64,000 nucleotides of DNA from Halorientalis pallida (GCF_004118325.1 NZ_RDFA01000006.1:227623-291622), one strand, 5' to 3'; positions 32,032 through 41,030 are shown, counted from the stretch's first letter. Made by a program: numbers and translations. The notes: generated by a model from the sequence alone, not told the origin.

Positions 32032-34377
32032 TTACCCGACCCGCTGGCCGGCCGCGACGTTGCGCTCGCTCACCGTGACCGTCTCGTTCCAGAGGGTGTA
32101 CTCGCCGGGATAGGGAACAGTGACGCCGTACTCGCCAGCGGCGTTCGTCCGGACCTGTCGCTCGTACGTGAACGACGCGCCCGGCACGTCGACAGACTGG
32201 GAGAGCGTCGTGGTCGCGTTGGCCGGTCCAGTGCCGGTAATCGTCGCGCCGGGGACGAGTCGGAAGGACTTGTAGTCGCCGCTGTCGGCCGCGAAGACGG
32301 CTTGGAAGTGCGCCAATCCGGCGACAGGCGATCGGCGGGAGCCGAATCCGTCGTCCAGCCGGGTGAACAGCGAGGCCGAAGTCGCGTTCGAGTTTGCCAC
32401 CGACTCGGTGACGACGTAGCCGACGCGGTTGCGATGGGAACGGTACCACACCGACTCGTTGGTCGAACTGTACAGCGTCCGGTGTTGCTGGCGTGCGTAG
32501 CCGTACGACCGCGATTCGCCGTTGACGAAGTAGTTGTACATCCGGTTGCGACCCCACTGGCTGAGGACGTAATCGTCGGGATAGCTCAGGTTCGCGGCGG
32601 CCGCGTGGTCGTCGATGGCCGCCGCCGACTCGTAGGCTCCACCGTCGATGGTGATCTGACTCGTCTTGATCGGCGTCTGGAGGACGCCCACGCCCCCGAC
32701 CAGCAGGAACAGGGCGACGAGGAGCCCCGCCTCCCGTGCGGTGGGCAGCCGGAGTGTTCCCGGACCTCCGTCGGTCGCGCTTTCATCGACACCCGATCTC
32801 GCGCTCATCGAATCCTCGGCGAACGGTTTTGGGACGGCCGTGAGGTCAACCCAGTGGGCCAACCAGACGAAGCCCAGGCCGCCGAAGAGGGCCGTGAAGG
32901 CGGCGAGTTCGCCGACGAAGCGGACCTGCACCGCCGCGAGTACGAGGAAGTACCAGGCGTAGACGGATCCCACGAGCCACCCCTTCGCGCCCTCGGCGGC
33001 GCGCCGACTCCCCCAGACCAGCGGGGGGAGCGCGAGGACGAGCACCAAGCCGAGCAACAGGAACCAGGTGAAGTCGCCGCTGAGAAGCGGCTGGGTCTCG
33101 ACGATGTTCCGGGTCGCGAAGAACCGGTCCGCTCGGTCGCCGGCTCGCGTCCAGAAGTCCGTGACCACCACCGGAACCAGGAAGACGGCCGCGACTGTCC
33201 CGACGACCTCTGCACCGACCATCGTGAGTGATGGGAGCTCCAGCCGGTGGACGGCTTCGCCTGCCACTACCACGCCAACTGTGCCGACGGCGAGCAACAG
33301 GGGGACGGCGACGGTGAAGTCCGTGTGCCAGCCTACCTCGCCGTGGACGGTCCGGACGGTGACTGCCGCGATTGCCAGGCCACCGATCAGCGGCGCGTTC
33401 GCCTCGAGCGGCGACCGGTCCGCATTTACGTCCAGCACAACGGTGAGCGCCACGACCAGTGCGACTGGGACCACCAGTGCGGCCCCGTAGTCCCAGGCCA
33501 GGATCTGCCCGGTTACGCCGATACCCAGTCCCAGCCCCGCGAGCCAGGCGCGGGGGTCGCGGTAGGCATCGTCGCCCCGGTCCGCGAGGACAATCAACGC
33601 GAGCGCCGAGAGGACGAGCCACGGGTAGTCGAAGGCGTGGTGGTCAGCGAAGCCGAGACTCGTCCGAATCGCGTGGGCAGGCGTCGTCGCCAGGAACACG
33701 ACCGCGGCGAGTCCGACCCGTCGGTCGTCCGTGAGCCGAACCGCGATGACGTACAGCAGCACGGCCGTGACCAGCGCCGAGGCGACCGGGTACCAGGCCA
33801 TGAGGGTTCCCGCAGCGGACGCCGTTCCGCCGAACAGGTCCGCCAGCCAGTACAGCGTCGCGACGGTGAGCGGCTCGCCGTTCATCATTGGCATGTCGCT
33901 CAGCAGGGCGGCATCGAATCCACTGCCCTGAGTCAGCAGGCTCTCGACGATGTACCGGTAGGCATAGGGGTCGTTTCCGGACAAAACGACCGCACCGTCA
34001 CGGAACACCGCGCCGTAGGAAAACACCGTCCGGAAGAGAACGACCACCGCGAGCGCGCCAGCCAGCGCCCCCGCCGCGCGCCGGTCCACGTCGAAACTGG
34101 GCAGTGACAGGTCCAGATCCGCTCCCTCCTGCGTGGCGGTCGCGTCGTCCGTATCGCCGTCGAGTGCGCGTCGGGTCGCGTCCGGGAGCCGGTATTCCCC
34201 GTCGACTTTCTCGACCAGATCCGCAGCAACGAGTTCGCCGAACGTGCCCGAGTCGATCGGGACGTCCTCGAAGGTCCAGGTCTCGGCGTCGTCGTCGACC
34301 GGGCGAACGGATTCGAGTGCGGACGCCAGCTCGGGGCGCTCGGTGAGCGTCTCGGCGGCGTCGCGCTCGTCGGCCAT
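32032..34377 (-). CDS. STT3/AglB-like membrane protein lacking the WWDYG motif
   Basis: A 781-residue protein. Residues 1-~85 look like a winged-helix domain (SGTFGELVAADLVEKVDGEY). About a dozen membrane helices follow, with oligosaccharyltransferase loop motifs: LSGNDPYAYRY (catalytic-Asp loop) and FADHHAFDYPW (second metal loop). The C-terminal soluble domain has VLSQWGRNRMYNYF where AglB/STT3 carry VxSWWDYG; the Trp-Trp-Asp-Tyr-Gly sequon-binding motif is absent. A carboxypeptidase-like beta domain ends the protein. It may glycosylate or modify a non-sequon acceptor, or be a relative with another acceptor. The ATG at 34377 has a TATA-like box 27 bases upstream. Confidence 0.75.
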   Translation of the reverse strand: MADERDAAETLTERPELASALESVRPVDDDAETWTFEDVPIDSGTFGELVAADLVEKVDGEYRLPDATRRALDGDTDDATATQEGADLDLSLPSFDVDRRAAGALAGALAVVVLFRTVFSYGAVFRDGAVVLSGNDPYAYRYIVESLLTQGSGFDAALLSDMPMMNGEPLTVATLYWLADLFGGTASAAGTLMAWYPVASALVTAVLLYVIAVRLTDDRRVGLAAVVFLATTPAHAIRTSLGFADHHAFDYPWLVLSALALIVLADRGDDAYRDPRAWLAGLGLGIGVTGQILAWDYGAALVVPVALVVALTVVLDVNADRSPLEANAPLIGGLAIAAVTVRTVHGEVGWHTDFTVAVPLLLAVGTVGVVVAGEAVHRLELPSLTMVGAEVVGTVAAVFLVPVVVTDFWTRAGDRADRFFATRNIVETQPLLSGDFTWFLLLGLVLVLALPPLVWGSRRAAEGAKGWLVGSVYAWYFLVLAAVQVRFVGELAAFTALFGGLGFVWLAHWVDLTAVPKPFAEDSMSARSGVDESATDGGPGTLRLPTAREAGLLVALFLLVGGVGVLQTPIKTSQITIDGGAYESAAAIDDHAAAANLSYPDDYVLSQWGRNRMYNYFVNGESRSYGYARQQHRTLYSSTNESVWYRSHRNRVGYVVTESVANSNATSASLFTRLDDGFGSRRSPVAGLAHFQAVFAADSGDYKSFRLVPGATITGTGPANATTTLSQSVDVPGASFTYERQVRTNAAGEYGVTVPYPGEYTLWNETVTVSERNVAAGQRVG

Positions 34378-34400
34378 ATCTCGCCCATCCCCCGTCGAGC

Positions 34401-34408
34401 GAATAAAC
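34401..34408 (-). promoter_or_regulatory. TATA-like box for the STT3-like gene
   Basis: The minus strand reads GTTTATTC here, about 27 bases before the ATG at 34377. Confidence 0.5.
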
Positions 34409-34477
34409 CCATCGACAGGCGGGTCGCTGGCCACTCCGAGTATATGAACAACGAAAAGCCGACAGATCCGAGTCCGG

Positions 34478-35998
34478 TCAGTAGACAGCCGATTCGATCT
34501 CGTCGTCGAGGTCCGCGAACTGCGCCAGGTACTCCTGCCGTTCCGCGCGGAGGTCCGCGACCCGGTCGTCGGCGTCGTCCAGATTCGCCGCCACGTCGAA
34601 CGCCGACACGTCCATCCCGGGCACCTCACTCGGGACGGTCAGGCCGGTCGTGTCGTCGTCGCGCCACGAGACGGTGTCCCGTGAGATTCCCTCCAGCAGC
34701 GTCACCGTGTCGTCGACGCCGACGTCGCGCCCGCCGACGGAGCCGGTGTTCAGGACGAAACAGTCCACGTCGAGGTCGTCGATCAGGTCGCGGAACCGGT
34801 TGCCCTCCTCGCCTTCCGAGCCCATGATGAAGGGGTTGGTTCCGACGACGCGGATCGACTCGCCGGCCTTCGAGGGGTCGCCCGCGCTGGTCTGGATGGA
34901 CTCGCCGAGCATGAACGCCGCGGCGGCCTCGTCGGGATCGAGCTTGGCGACCGGCGGCATCACGGGATTGCGCGTGATGAAGAAGATCTGGTCCAGGTTC
35001 GGGAGGTCGATCTCTTCGCCCGCCGAATCGAGTTCCGAGCGCTGGATCACGGCGCGGCCGTTCGTGGTGTGGTGGTCGCTGTCGAAGTCGACGGTGCCGT
35101 CCTCGGCCACATCCACGTTCTCCAGCACGGCGGACTCGTCGGTCGCCGCGTCGTAGAGTTCGGGCTGTTCCGCGCGTTCCAGGCCGATGGTCTTGATGTA
35201 GAGGCCCTGGCCCTCGCTGCCGGCGACGGAGCCGTCCGAGAGGAGCGCGCACACGTCGTCCTGCAGCATCGTCGCGTCTTCCGGATCCGCGAGATCGAGG
35301 CCGTGAGCGGTCAGCGTGGACTTGCCGGTTCCCGAGAGGCCGAGGAACAGCTGGCCGACGGTCTCCAGGCCGTCCTCGTCGCCGTCGTCGCGTTCGAGTC
35401 GAACGCGCTTGCTGCCGGCGTGCAGTCCCAGACCGCCCGCTTCCTTGGCGCGCAGCATGAACAGCCGCAGGAACGACTTCTTGGCCTCACCGGTGTAGTC
35501 GCTCCCCAGGACGGCCGTGAAGCCTTCCTCGGGGAGGATCCGGATGGCCGTCTCGTCCCAGTCGGGGACCTGGACGGTCACGAAGTCGGGCTCGGCGTCC
35601 GGATCGTCGACCGGTTCGAACAGCTTCGCCACCGAGAGCGCGATGCGGCCGTACGCCTTCGGGACGTAGTACCGACAGACGTAGGCGTGGTCGGGGTGGC
35701 GACCCACCTGCCGATCGAGGCAGATGAGCTCGTTCGACTCGGCGAATTCGATGGCGTCCTCGAAGTGTTCGAGGTCGTCGGCGTCGAACTCGTGGTCGAT
35801 CGCGTTTCGCGTCTTGTCTGCGTTGCGCGACTGCTGGTCGCTGACGTAGGCGGGCGAGCCGAACTCCGTGGTCGTCTCCAGGTCCCGGGAAAACTCCCGG
35901 AGCTGGTCGAGCGACGGATTGTAGACGACGTGTTCGGACTCGACCGGGTCGGGTAACGCCGTGACGGGCTCTCGCACCGTGAATCCGGACTCGGACAT
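34478..35998 (-). CDS. pckA: phosphoenolpyruvate carboxykinase (ATP)
   Basis: A 506-residue enzyme. The kinase-1a P-loop is GLSGTGKSTL, kinase-2 is MLQDDVC, and ITRNPVMPPVAKLDPDEAAA plus TNPFIMGSEGEEGNRF are characteristic of the ATP-dependent PEPCK family. It converts oxaloacetate plus ATP to phosphoenolpyruvate plus CO2 for gluconeogenesis in the cytoplasm. Length is close to that of other ATP-PEPCKs (about 520-540). The start at 35998 has a TATA-like box 27 bases upstream. It is transcribed alone, divergently from trmY. Confidence 0.95.
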   Translation of the reverse strand: MSESGFTVREPVTALPDPVESEHVVYNPSLDQLREFSRDLETTTEFGSPAYVSDQQSRNADKTRNAIDHEFDADDLEHFEDAIEFAESNELICLDRQVGRHPDHAYVCRYYVPKAYGRIALSVAKLFEPVDDPDAEPDFVTVQVPDWDETAIRILPEEGFTAVLGSDYTGEAKKSFLRLFMLRAKEAGGLGLHAGSKRVRLERDDGDEDGLETVGQLFLGLSGTGKSTLTAHGLDLADPEDATMLQDDVCALLSDGSVAGSEGQGLYIKTIGLERAEQPELYDAATDESAVLENVDVAEDGTVDFDSDHHTTNGRAVIQRSELDSAGEEIDLPNLDQIFFITRNPVMPPVAKLDPDEAAAAFMLGESIQTSAGDPSKAGESIRVVGTNPFIMGSEGEEGNRFRDLIDDLDVDCFVLNTGSVGGRDVGVDDTVTLLEGISRDTVSWRDDDTTGLTVPSEVPGMDVSAFDVAANLDDADDRVADLRAERQEYLAQFADLDDEIESAVY

Positions 35999-36020
35999 CA
36001 GGCGTCCCTACCACGGGCTC

Positions 36021-36028
36021 GGTAATAA
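36021..36028 (-). promoter_or_regulatory. TATA-like box for pckA
   Basis: The minus strand reads TTATTACC within CCTTATTACC, centred about 27 bases before the ATG at 35998. Confidence 0.5.
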
Positions 36029-36134
36029 GGTCGGGCCATTCAGTCGCGCCTTGGTTCGGTATACCGTCCCGTTACCTCTCCGCGGACACGTCGAGACGGA
36101 CACGTTCTTTTCCCCGCGGGTCGACACCGGTCCC

Positions 36135-36731
36135 ATGCGCCACTTCTGCCTGCTGGGCCACCGCGTGCCGACGACGCCCGACTTCTCGCTCGACGCCCTC
36201 CCGAGCGAGGCCGGCCGCCTCGATATCCTCTGTCGCGCGATCAGCGCCGCGTTCGTCCTCTCCCACGACATCCGCGAGGACGTACGCGTCTCACTCGTCC
36301 TTCAGGACGAGTTCACCGTCCAGTTCGACGGCCCCGACTTGCGCAACCTCAACCCCGACGAGCGCAGCACCGCCGCCCTCGTCCGCACCGCGCTCGACCA
36401 CCGTGAGGACGCCATCGGCCACGTGCCCGCCGAGAGTTCCCCTGGCGTCTCGGTCTCCCGGAAAGGCTTCGAGACCACGCTCTCGGAGGCCGCCGCCGAC
36501 AGCACCGTCGTCCACCTCCACGAGGACGGCGACCCCATCGTCGACGTCGAACCGCCCGAGGACCCGCTGTTCGTCCTCTCCGATCACCAGTCGTTCACCG
36601 ACGCCGAGGCCGACCTGCTCGCGGAGTACGCGGACCACCGCGTCAGCCTCTCGCCGCAGGCCCTCCACGCGGACCACGCCATCACGGTCGCGCACAACTA
36701 TCTCGACACCGACGGCTTCCGGCAGTACTGA
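36135..36731 (+). CDS. trmY: tRNA (pseudouridine(54)-N1)-methyltransferase TrmY
   Basis: A 198-residue SPOUT-class enzyme. MRHFCLLGHRVPTTPDFSLDAL is the family N-terminus, LVLQDEFTVQFDG and FVLSDHQSFTDAEADLL are strands around the trefoil-knot SAM site, and the C-terminus is TVAHNYLDTDGF. TrmY methylates pseudouridine 54 of archaeal tRNAs to m1-pseudouridine. The ATG at 36135 is chosen from this conserved N-terminus; an upstream frame extension of 58 residues is not family-like. Confidence 0.93.
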   Translation: MRHFCLLGHRVPTTPDFSLDALPSEAGRLDILCRAISAAFVLSHDIREDVRVSLVLQDEFTVQFDGPDLRNLNPDERSTAALVRTALDHREDAIGHVPAESSPGVSVSRKGFETTLSEAAADSTVVHLHEDGDPIVDVEPPEDPLFVLSDHQSFTDAEADLLAEYADHRVSLSPQALHADHAITVAHNYLDTDGFRQY

Positions 36732-36790
36732 AACCTGTTCGCAATCCTGAAGTTTAAGTACCAGACCGCGACAAAACCCGGGCACGGGAC

Positions 36791-37855
36791 ATGGATCGAG
36801 TCATCCGGGGTGGACTCGCCCTCTCGCTCGTGGTGGCGCTCCTCGCGATACCGAGTGTCGTCGCCGGCGAGGACAACGAACCGCCGCTGGCCGAGGCTGG
36901 CCTCGACCAGCAGGCGAGGGCAGGCGAGACCGTTCGGCTGGACGCCACCGGTTCACGGGACACCGACGGCAACGTCACCGGGTACGACTGGTCCATCGAA
37001 ACGCCCAGCGGGGGGACGATCACGCCCGACTGCGGGACCTGTGGCACCACCTCGTTCAGCCCAGGGACGCCCGGCCGCTACAACGTCACCGTCACCGTGA
37101 CCGACGACGATGGGGCTACGAAGACGGATACGCTGTACGTCGAGGTCGATCCCGCACCGGGGCCGTCGGTGTCGCTGTCCGGGCCAGCAGACCCGACCGT
37201 CGAGCAGTCCGGGACTGGTGGGCAGCCGACCGGACAAGCGACCTACGTTGCCAACTTCTCTCGCGGTGGGGCCCCTATCGACGACGTGACGTGGCTGGTC
37301 GAGAGCGAACAGACAGTCCAGCAGTCCGTCAACGAGTCCAGTGCGAACTCGATCAAGTACGTCCACAGCATGGAATCGGCCGCGAACCACACCCTCACCG
37401 TCCGGGTCGTGGACACTGCTGGCCGTGAAGCGACCGACTCGGTGTCGATATCACCGCAGGTCCGCAATGTCGGCGGTGGCTCCGATGGCGGCGACGACGG
37501 GTACGACGGTGCCATGCAGGTCGAATGGGGTGATCGCACCATCATCGTTCAAGCACCGACCATGGATGCCTCCGGTGACGTCGTCCGCCAGTCGAACCCG
37601 ACCAATCGGGAGTTGACCAGAGCCGCGACCGCCGATCCGGGCGAGGAAGTCGAGACCGACTTTACCGATGACGGGGACGGTGGGAGGAATGAAAATCAGG
37701 ACCAAGTGAACGAAGATCCTGACGAGGGGTATGAAAACGGAATTATTAATAGTGCTGCTGGTGTGTCACCTGGCTTCGGTCTGGTCAGCGGGGGCAGCAC
37801 GTCGGATGACACAGGCGACAGCGTAACCTCCACTGATCTTTGTCTAATATGTTAG
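36791..37855 (+). CDS. secreted PKD-domain protein
   Basis: A 354-residue protein with an N-terminal Sec-type signal (LALSLVVALLAIPSVVAG, cleavage near residue 25), followed by a PKD domain (about 28-115: PPLAEAGLDQQARAGETVRL, ATGSRDTDGNVTGYDWSI, YNVTVTVTDDDGA) and a second Ig-like domain (~120-220) with several N-x-S/T sequons. The last ~50 residues are acidic and low-complexity, and from about 37690 the DNA becomes AT-rich. It ends with a cysteine pair, LCLIC. It overlaps the following lipoprotein start by seven bases. Probably a surface protein of unknown role. Confidence 0.8.
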   Translation: MDRVIRGGLALSLVVALLAIPSVVAGEDNEPPLAEAGLDQQARAGETVRLDATGSRDTDGNVTGYDWSIETPSGGTITPDCGTCGTTSFSPGTPGRYNVTVTVTDDDGATKTDTLYVEVDPAPGPSVSLSGPADPTVEQSGTGGQPTGQATYVANFSRGGAPIDDVTWLVESEQTVQQSVNESSANSIKYVHSMESAANHTLTVRVVDTAGREATDSVSISPQVRNVGGGSDGGDDGYDGAMQVEWGDRTIIVQAPTMDASGDVVRQSNPTNRELTRAATADPGEEVETDFTDDGDGGRNENQDQVNEDPDEGYENGIINSAAGVSPGFGLVSGGSTSDDTGDSVTSTDLCLIC

Positions 37856-38829
37856 AAAAACGAATACTTTCGATTGTTACATGTATAGTTATTATCACTG
37901 CGGGGTGCAGTGGATATCAAGACGAACAAAGAAGTCCTGAGCCGCATGAGGATTTAACGACATCGCCGAATAGTAAAAATACTACAACAAAAATAGAAAA
38001 TAATAATACTAATTCCTCAAATAAAAATAATAAATACAATAATACAGAATACACACCGCTGTTCAAATCTACAGTCGAAAGAGCACCAATAAAAATAAAT
38101 AATATTTTAAAGTCTGAGAGTACTATTCGTGTAAATTATACTGGGAATTTCACTAATAATTCACGGACAGGATATGAATTAGCATACATAACGAGAGTTT
38201 TTGCAGAAGTTGTGAACAAAAGTTATCACAACACGTCTAAATGGGGAGTTAGTAGACTCAACATTGTGGGAATAAGTCCCAACGGTTCTACGGTCTGGGA
38301 TTTTAGGACAGAAGATTGGTGGGCAATGAAACACATCCGTGGACATTGGGGACTAAATACATATCTGAATGCTACTCTCGCGAACGGACACCATTGGAAT
38401 GTATCTGCGGGACGGCCAGAACCTGGTGCTGATCGGTATCTTGCTAAATTGAGAAGTATGATCTATTCTCAAACCAAGGCCAAAATACTCTCACTAAACA
38501 AACACGGCGGCGAAGCCTTCCTCACCTACGAAACCGATCACGAACTCAACTCCAGCGAGTACTTTGGCCAGGTAGCCAACGTCGTTGATGTCTACAAGAA
38601 TCTCACACTACCCAGAAGCCTCAATCGAACGGACGGTTGGTACGCGGGAGTCCTCAACATCGAGATCCGCAACGGCAACGACACGCTGGAGTGGTATCGC
38701 TACCGCATCCGGTGGGCTGAGGAGCGAGTCCGGGGTGAGATGACCCGTGAAGAGGAAGCAGGGCGGCTTCGACTCTCCCGATTCCTCGAAAAAGACCGGC
38801 TCCGTGATACGCCGGAACCCGACGAGTAA
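37849..38829 (+). CDS. putative lipoprotein with an AT-rich, Asn-rich N-terminal half
   Basis: A 326-residue protein. A signal peptide ends in a lipobox, IITAGC, with the acylated Cys at about residue 20. Residues ~30-65 are Asn/Thr/Lys-rich with many N-x-S/T sequons. The rest (ELAYITRVFAEVVNKSYHN, TYLNATLANGHHWNVSAG, LTYETDHELNSSEYFG) has no family I recognise. DNA from the start to about 38490 is strongly AT-rich with codons such as AAA, ATA and AAT, whereas the last 110 codons are GC-rich and host-like. That points to a mosaic gene made by recombination. A TTG nine bases upstream is an alternative start. Confidence 0.7.
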   Translation: MLEKRILSIVTCIVIITAGCSGYQDEQRSPEPHEDLTTSPNSKNTTTKIENNNTNSSNKNNKYNNTEYTPLFKSTVERAPIKINNILKSESTIRVNYTGNFTNNSRTGYELAYITRVFAEVVNKSYHNTSKWGVSRLNIVGISPNGSTVWDFRTEDWWAMKHIRGHWGLNTYLNATLANGHHWNVSAGRPEPGADRYLAKLRSMIYSQTKAKILSLNKHGGEAFLTYETDHELNSSEYFGQVANVVDVYKNLTLPRSLNRTDGWYAGVLNIEIRNGNDTLEWYRYRIRWAEERVRGEMTREEEAGRLRLSRFLEKDRLRDTPEPDE

Positions 38830-38835
38830 CCCAGT

Positions 38836-39333
38836 TCACCCCAGAATCCCGGCGTCGTCCAGATACGCCTCGACGTAGGGGTGCAGATCGATCTCGAACG
38901 GCGGCTGAAAGGTCTGCAGGGAACTGTGCTGGTCGTCCGGTTCGAACTCCGCGCCACTGTCGAGGCTGACGTGATAGCCGACGGGGACGTAGTGTTTGCC
39001 GCCCGTGTCGTCGAACTCCGACGTGTCGTAGAAGTGTTCGTAGACGCCGAGCTGGCGTTCGATGGCGACCGAACAGCCGAGTTCGGATTCCGCGACCCGA
39101 TCGACGGCCTCGCACAACTCCTCGTGCTTGCGGACGCGACCGCCGGGGACGAACCACTCACCTTTCGCGGGCTCGTTCTCGCGTTTGCCGAGGACGACGC
39201 CGTCGTCGGTCTCGACCACGAGATCGACCGAAACCAGCGGCACGTTGCTGATCACCGTCTTCCACGCTTCCGCCGGAACCGGGCCCTCGCTCATATCCTC
39301 GCTGGCGTTCTCACCCCTCTTCTCGGTTGTCAT
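38836..39333 (-). CDS. Nudix hydrolase (GDP-mannose mannosyl hydrolase-like)
   Basis: A 165-residue protein. The Nudix helix is GGRVRKHEELCEAVDRVAESELG: the G-x5-E and R-x-x-E parts are present, though the canonical REUXEE is reduced to R-V-A-E-S-E. The preceding LGKRENEPAKGEWFVPGG is typical of GDP-mannose hydrolases (Gmm-like), which release GMP/GDP from GDP-sugars. The start could be 39333 or 39294 (MSEGPVPAE); the latter removes an unconserved N-terminus. It is convergent with the lipoprotein gene. Confidence 0.82.
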   Translation of the reverse strand: MTTEKRGENASEDMSEGPVPAEAWKTVISNVPLVSVDLVVETDDGVVLGKRENEPAKGEWFVPGGRVRKHEELCEAVDRVAESELGCSVAIERQLGVYEHFYDTSEFDDTGGKHYVPVGYHVSLDSGAEFEPDDQHSSLQTFQPPFEIDLHPYVEAYLDDAGILG

Positions 39334-39361
39334 CCACACCGACACTCGCCGGCCCACGAAC

Positions 39362-39387
39362 GACCGTGATAATCATAGACCGTGATA
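39362..39387. repeat. direct repeat GACCGTGATA x2 in a divergent promoter region
   Basis: GACCGTGATA occurs at 39362-39371 and 39378-39387, a 16-base period, between the Nudix gene and the small gene at 39426. The second copy runs into an AT-rich TATA-like stretch (ATATTTATG). The arrangement suits a regulator binding two sites at about 1.5 helical turns, but it may be chance. Confidence 0.35.
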
Positions 39388-39425
39388 TTTATGTAAGTCC
39401 CACCCTCAGGATGTGATGAGGACAA

Positions 39426-39581
39426 ATGACCGAACGGCCTCAGATCGAAACGACGGCTCCGCTCGTTCCCGAGATGCCCACGAACCGCGTCCGCACCGAC
39501 GGTGGTCGCGCGGCACCGAAAACGTCCGGTAACGAGCTTGTAGACGAGGCCGACGCGCCGCTCGTTCCCGATCTCTCCTGA
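39426..39581 (+). CDS. small acidic protein of unknown function
   Basis: A 51-residue open frame that stands free between two minus-strand genes: MTERPQIETTAPLVPEM at the start and EADAPLVPDLS at the end, so the motif A-P-L-V-P-[DE] appears twice. G/C-ended third positions and the acidic character resemble real host genes. A purine-rich stretch (GATGAGGAC) precedes the ATG and a TATA-like ATATTTATG lies about 35-40 bases upstream. No family recognised. Confidence 0.45.
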   Translation: MTERPQIETTAPLVPEMPTNRVRTDGGRAAPKTSGNELVDEADAPLVPDLS

Positions 39582-39629
39582 TCGGCGCGGTCGTTCTTCC
39601 AGTACTCCAGTCGCGTAGCGACGGCGCTG

Positions 39630-40142
39630 TTATGCGTCGATCCTGACGAACTCGACAGCGTCGGCGTCTGTGTCGAGAATCGCGACGCTGCGGTGGTCGG
39701 CTGGCACTGTCGGAAAGTGTGCGCCGGGGTTGACGACGGTGGTGTCGCCGACGGTTCGTTGCTCGGCGACGTGGAAGTGGCCGTAGCAGACGTAGTCGTA
39801 GTCGCCGGATTCGGCGCGTTCGTCGACGGTCTCGATGCCCTGATCGCCGTGGAGGACGTGGACCGAGGTGTCGTCGAAGGTGAGGTCGACGTCGCGACCG
39901 TGGAGCTGGCTCCCGTCGCTGAAGCCGTCGATGGCCGACTGGAGGCCCTCGCGTTCGCCGTCGTTGTTGCCGAGGACGCCGTGGATGTCGAAGCCGTGGC
40001 CCTCGAAGGCCGCGAGCAGGGGCGGGGCGATGTAGTCCCCGCAGTGGACGAGGCTGTCGATCCCGCGGTCGTCGAAGGCGGTAGCGATGGCCTCGGCGGC
40101 GCTGTAGTTGTCGTGCGTGTCGGAGACGATTCCCACCTGCAT
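39630..40142 (-). CDS. YfcE/MJ0936-type metallophosphoesterase
   Basis: A 170-residue phosphodiesterase. Metal ligands appear in GIVSDTHDN (D-x-H), LVHCGDYI (GD), VLGNNDGE (GNxD), VLHGDQG (GD/H) and CYGHFHVAE (GHxH), the full calcineurin-like set. The family hydrolyses phosphodiesters such as 2',3'-cNMP in the cytoplasm, with Mn or Ni. The ATG at 40142 is the family start; the open frame extends upstream into unrelated sequence. It is divergent from the ABC ATPase at 40245. Confidence 0.92.
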   Translation of the reverse strand: MQVGIVSDTHDNYSAAEAIATAFDDRGIDSLVHCGDYIAPPLLAAFEGHGFDIHGVLGNNDGEREGLQSAIDGFSDGSQLHGRDVDLTFDDTSVHVLHGDQGIETVDERAESGDYDYVCYGHFHVAEQRTVGDTTVVNPGAHFPTVPADHRSVAILDTDADAVEFVRIDA

Positions 40143-40244
40143 GTGCGGGGCGTCGGCCGGCCGGACAATGAAGGTTTTCAGGCTCGGAAAACGCGACCCT
40201 ATCTTCATAGGTCGTCCGCCGGGACTCTCGAACGACTGGTCCCC

Positions 40245-41030
40245 ATGACAGCGATCGAGACGACAGGGCTGACGAAACGGTACGGAGCGACCACGGCAGT
40301 CGCGGACCTCGACCTCAGGGTTCCCGAGGGCGTCGTGTACGGCTTTCTCGGCCCCAACGGGGCGGGGAAGACGACGACGATGCGGATGCTCACGTCGCTG
40401 ACCCGCCCCTCCAGCGGTAGCGCACGCGTCGCCGGCGTCCCTACCGACGACCGCGAGCACCTCATCGAGCGGGTCGGGTACCTCCCCGAGGAACCGCCGC
40501 TGTACACCGAACTCACCGCCCGCGAGCAGTTGACTTACGCCGCGGGGTTGCGTGACCTCCCGGAAGAGGCGACGAGCCAGCGCGTCGAGGAACTGCTCGA
40601 CCGACTCGATCTGTCCGGCGACGCTGATCGACGGATCGACGCCTACTCAAAGGGCATGCGTCAGAAGACGGCGTTCGTCCAGTCGCTGCTCCACGATCCG
40701 GACGTGCTCTTTCTGGACGAGCCAACCAGTGGGCTGGACCCGCGGGCCGCGCGGACGATCAGGAAGATGATCGACGACCTGGCCGACGAAGGGACGACCG
40801 TCTTCCTCTCGACGCACATCCTGCCGGTGGTCGACGAGCACGCGGACACGGTAGGCGTCCTCTACGACGGGCGGCTGGTCGCGGAGGGACCGCCCGGCGA
40901 CCTGAAACGGCAGGCCGACGCCGGTGAGAGCACCGACGAGCGGACACTCGAGGACGTGTTCCTCGAAGTGACCAGCGAGGATCCCGCGGCCGACGAGGCG
41001 ACGGTGGAGGGTGCGACGGATGTCCGGTAA
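40245..41030 (+). CDS. ABC transporter ATP-binding protein
   Basis: A 261-residue ATPase. Walker A GPNGAGKTT, signature region YSKGMRQKT, Walker B VLFLDEPTSGLDP and H-loop THILPVVDEH are visible. The ATG at 40245 starts the conserved ETTGLTKRYGATTAV. It overlaps the next gene, a large permease, by 11 bases. Together they form an ABC-2-like exporter of the type often annotated as ABC transporter plus 500-600-residue permease in haloarchaea. Substrate unknown. Confidence 0.92.
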   Translation: MTAIETTGLTKRYGATTAVADLDLRVPEGVVYGFLGPNGAGKTTTMRMLTSLTRPSSGSARVAGVPTDDREHLIERVGYLPEEPPLYTELTAREQLTYAAGLRDLPEEATSQRVEELLDRLDLSGDADRRIDAYSKGMRQKTAFVQSLLHDPDVLFLDEPTSGLDPRAARTIRKMIDDLADEGTTVFLSTHILPVVDEHADTVGVLYDGRLVAEGPPGDLKRQADAGESTDERTLEDVFLEVTSEDPAADEATVEGATDVR

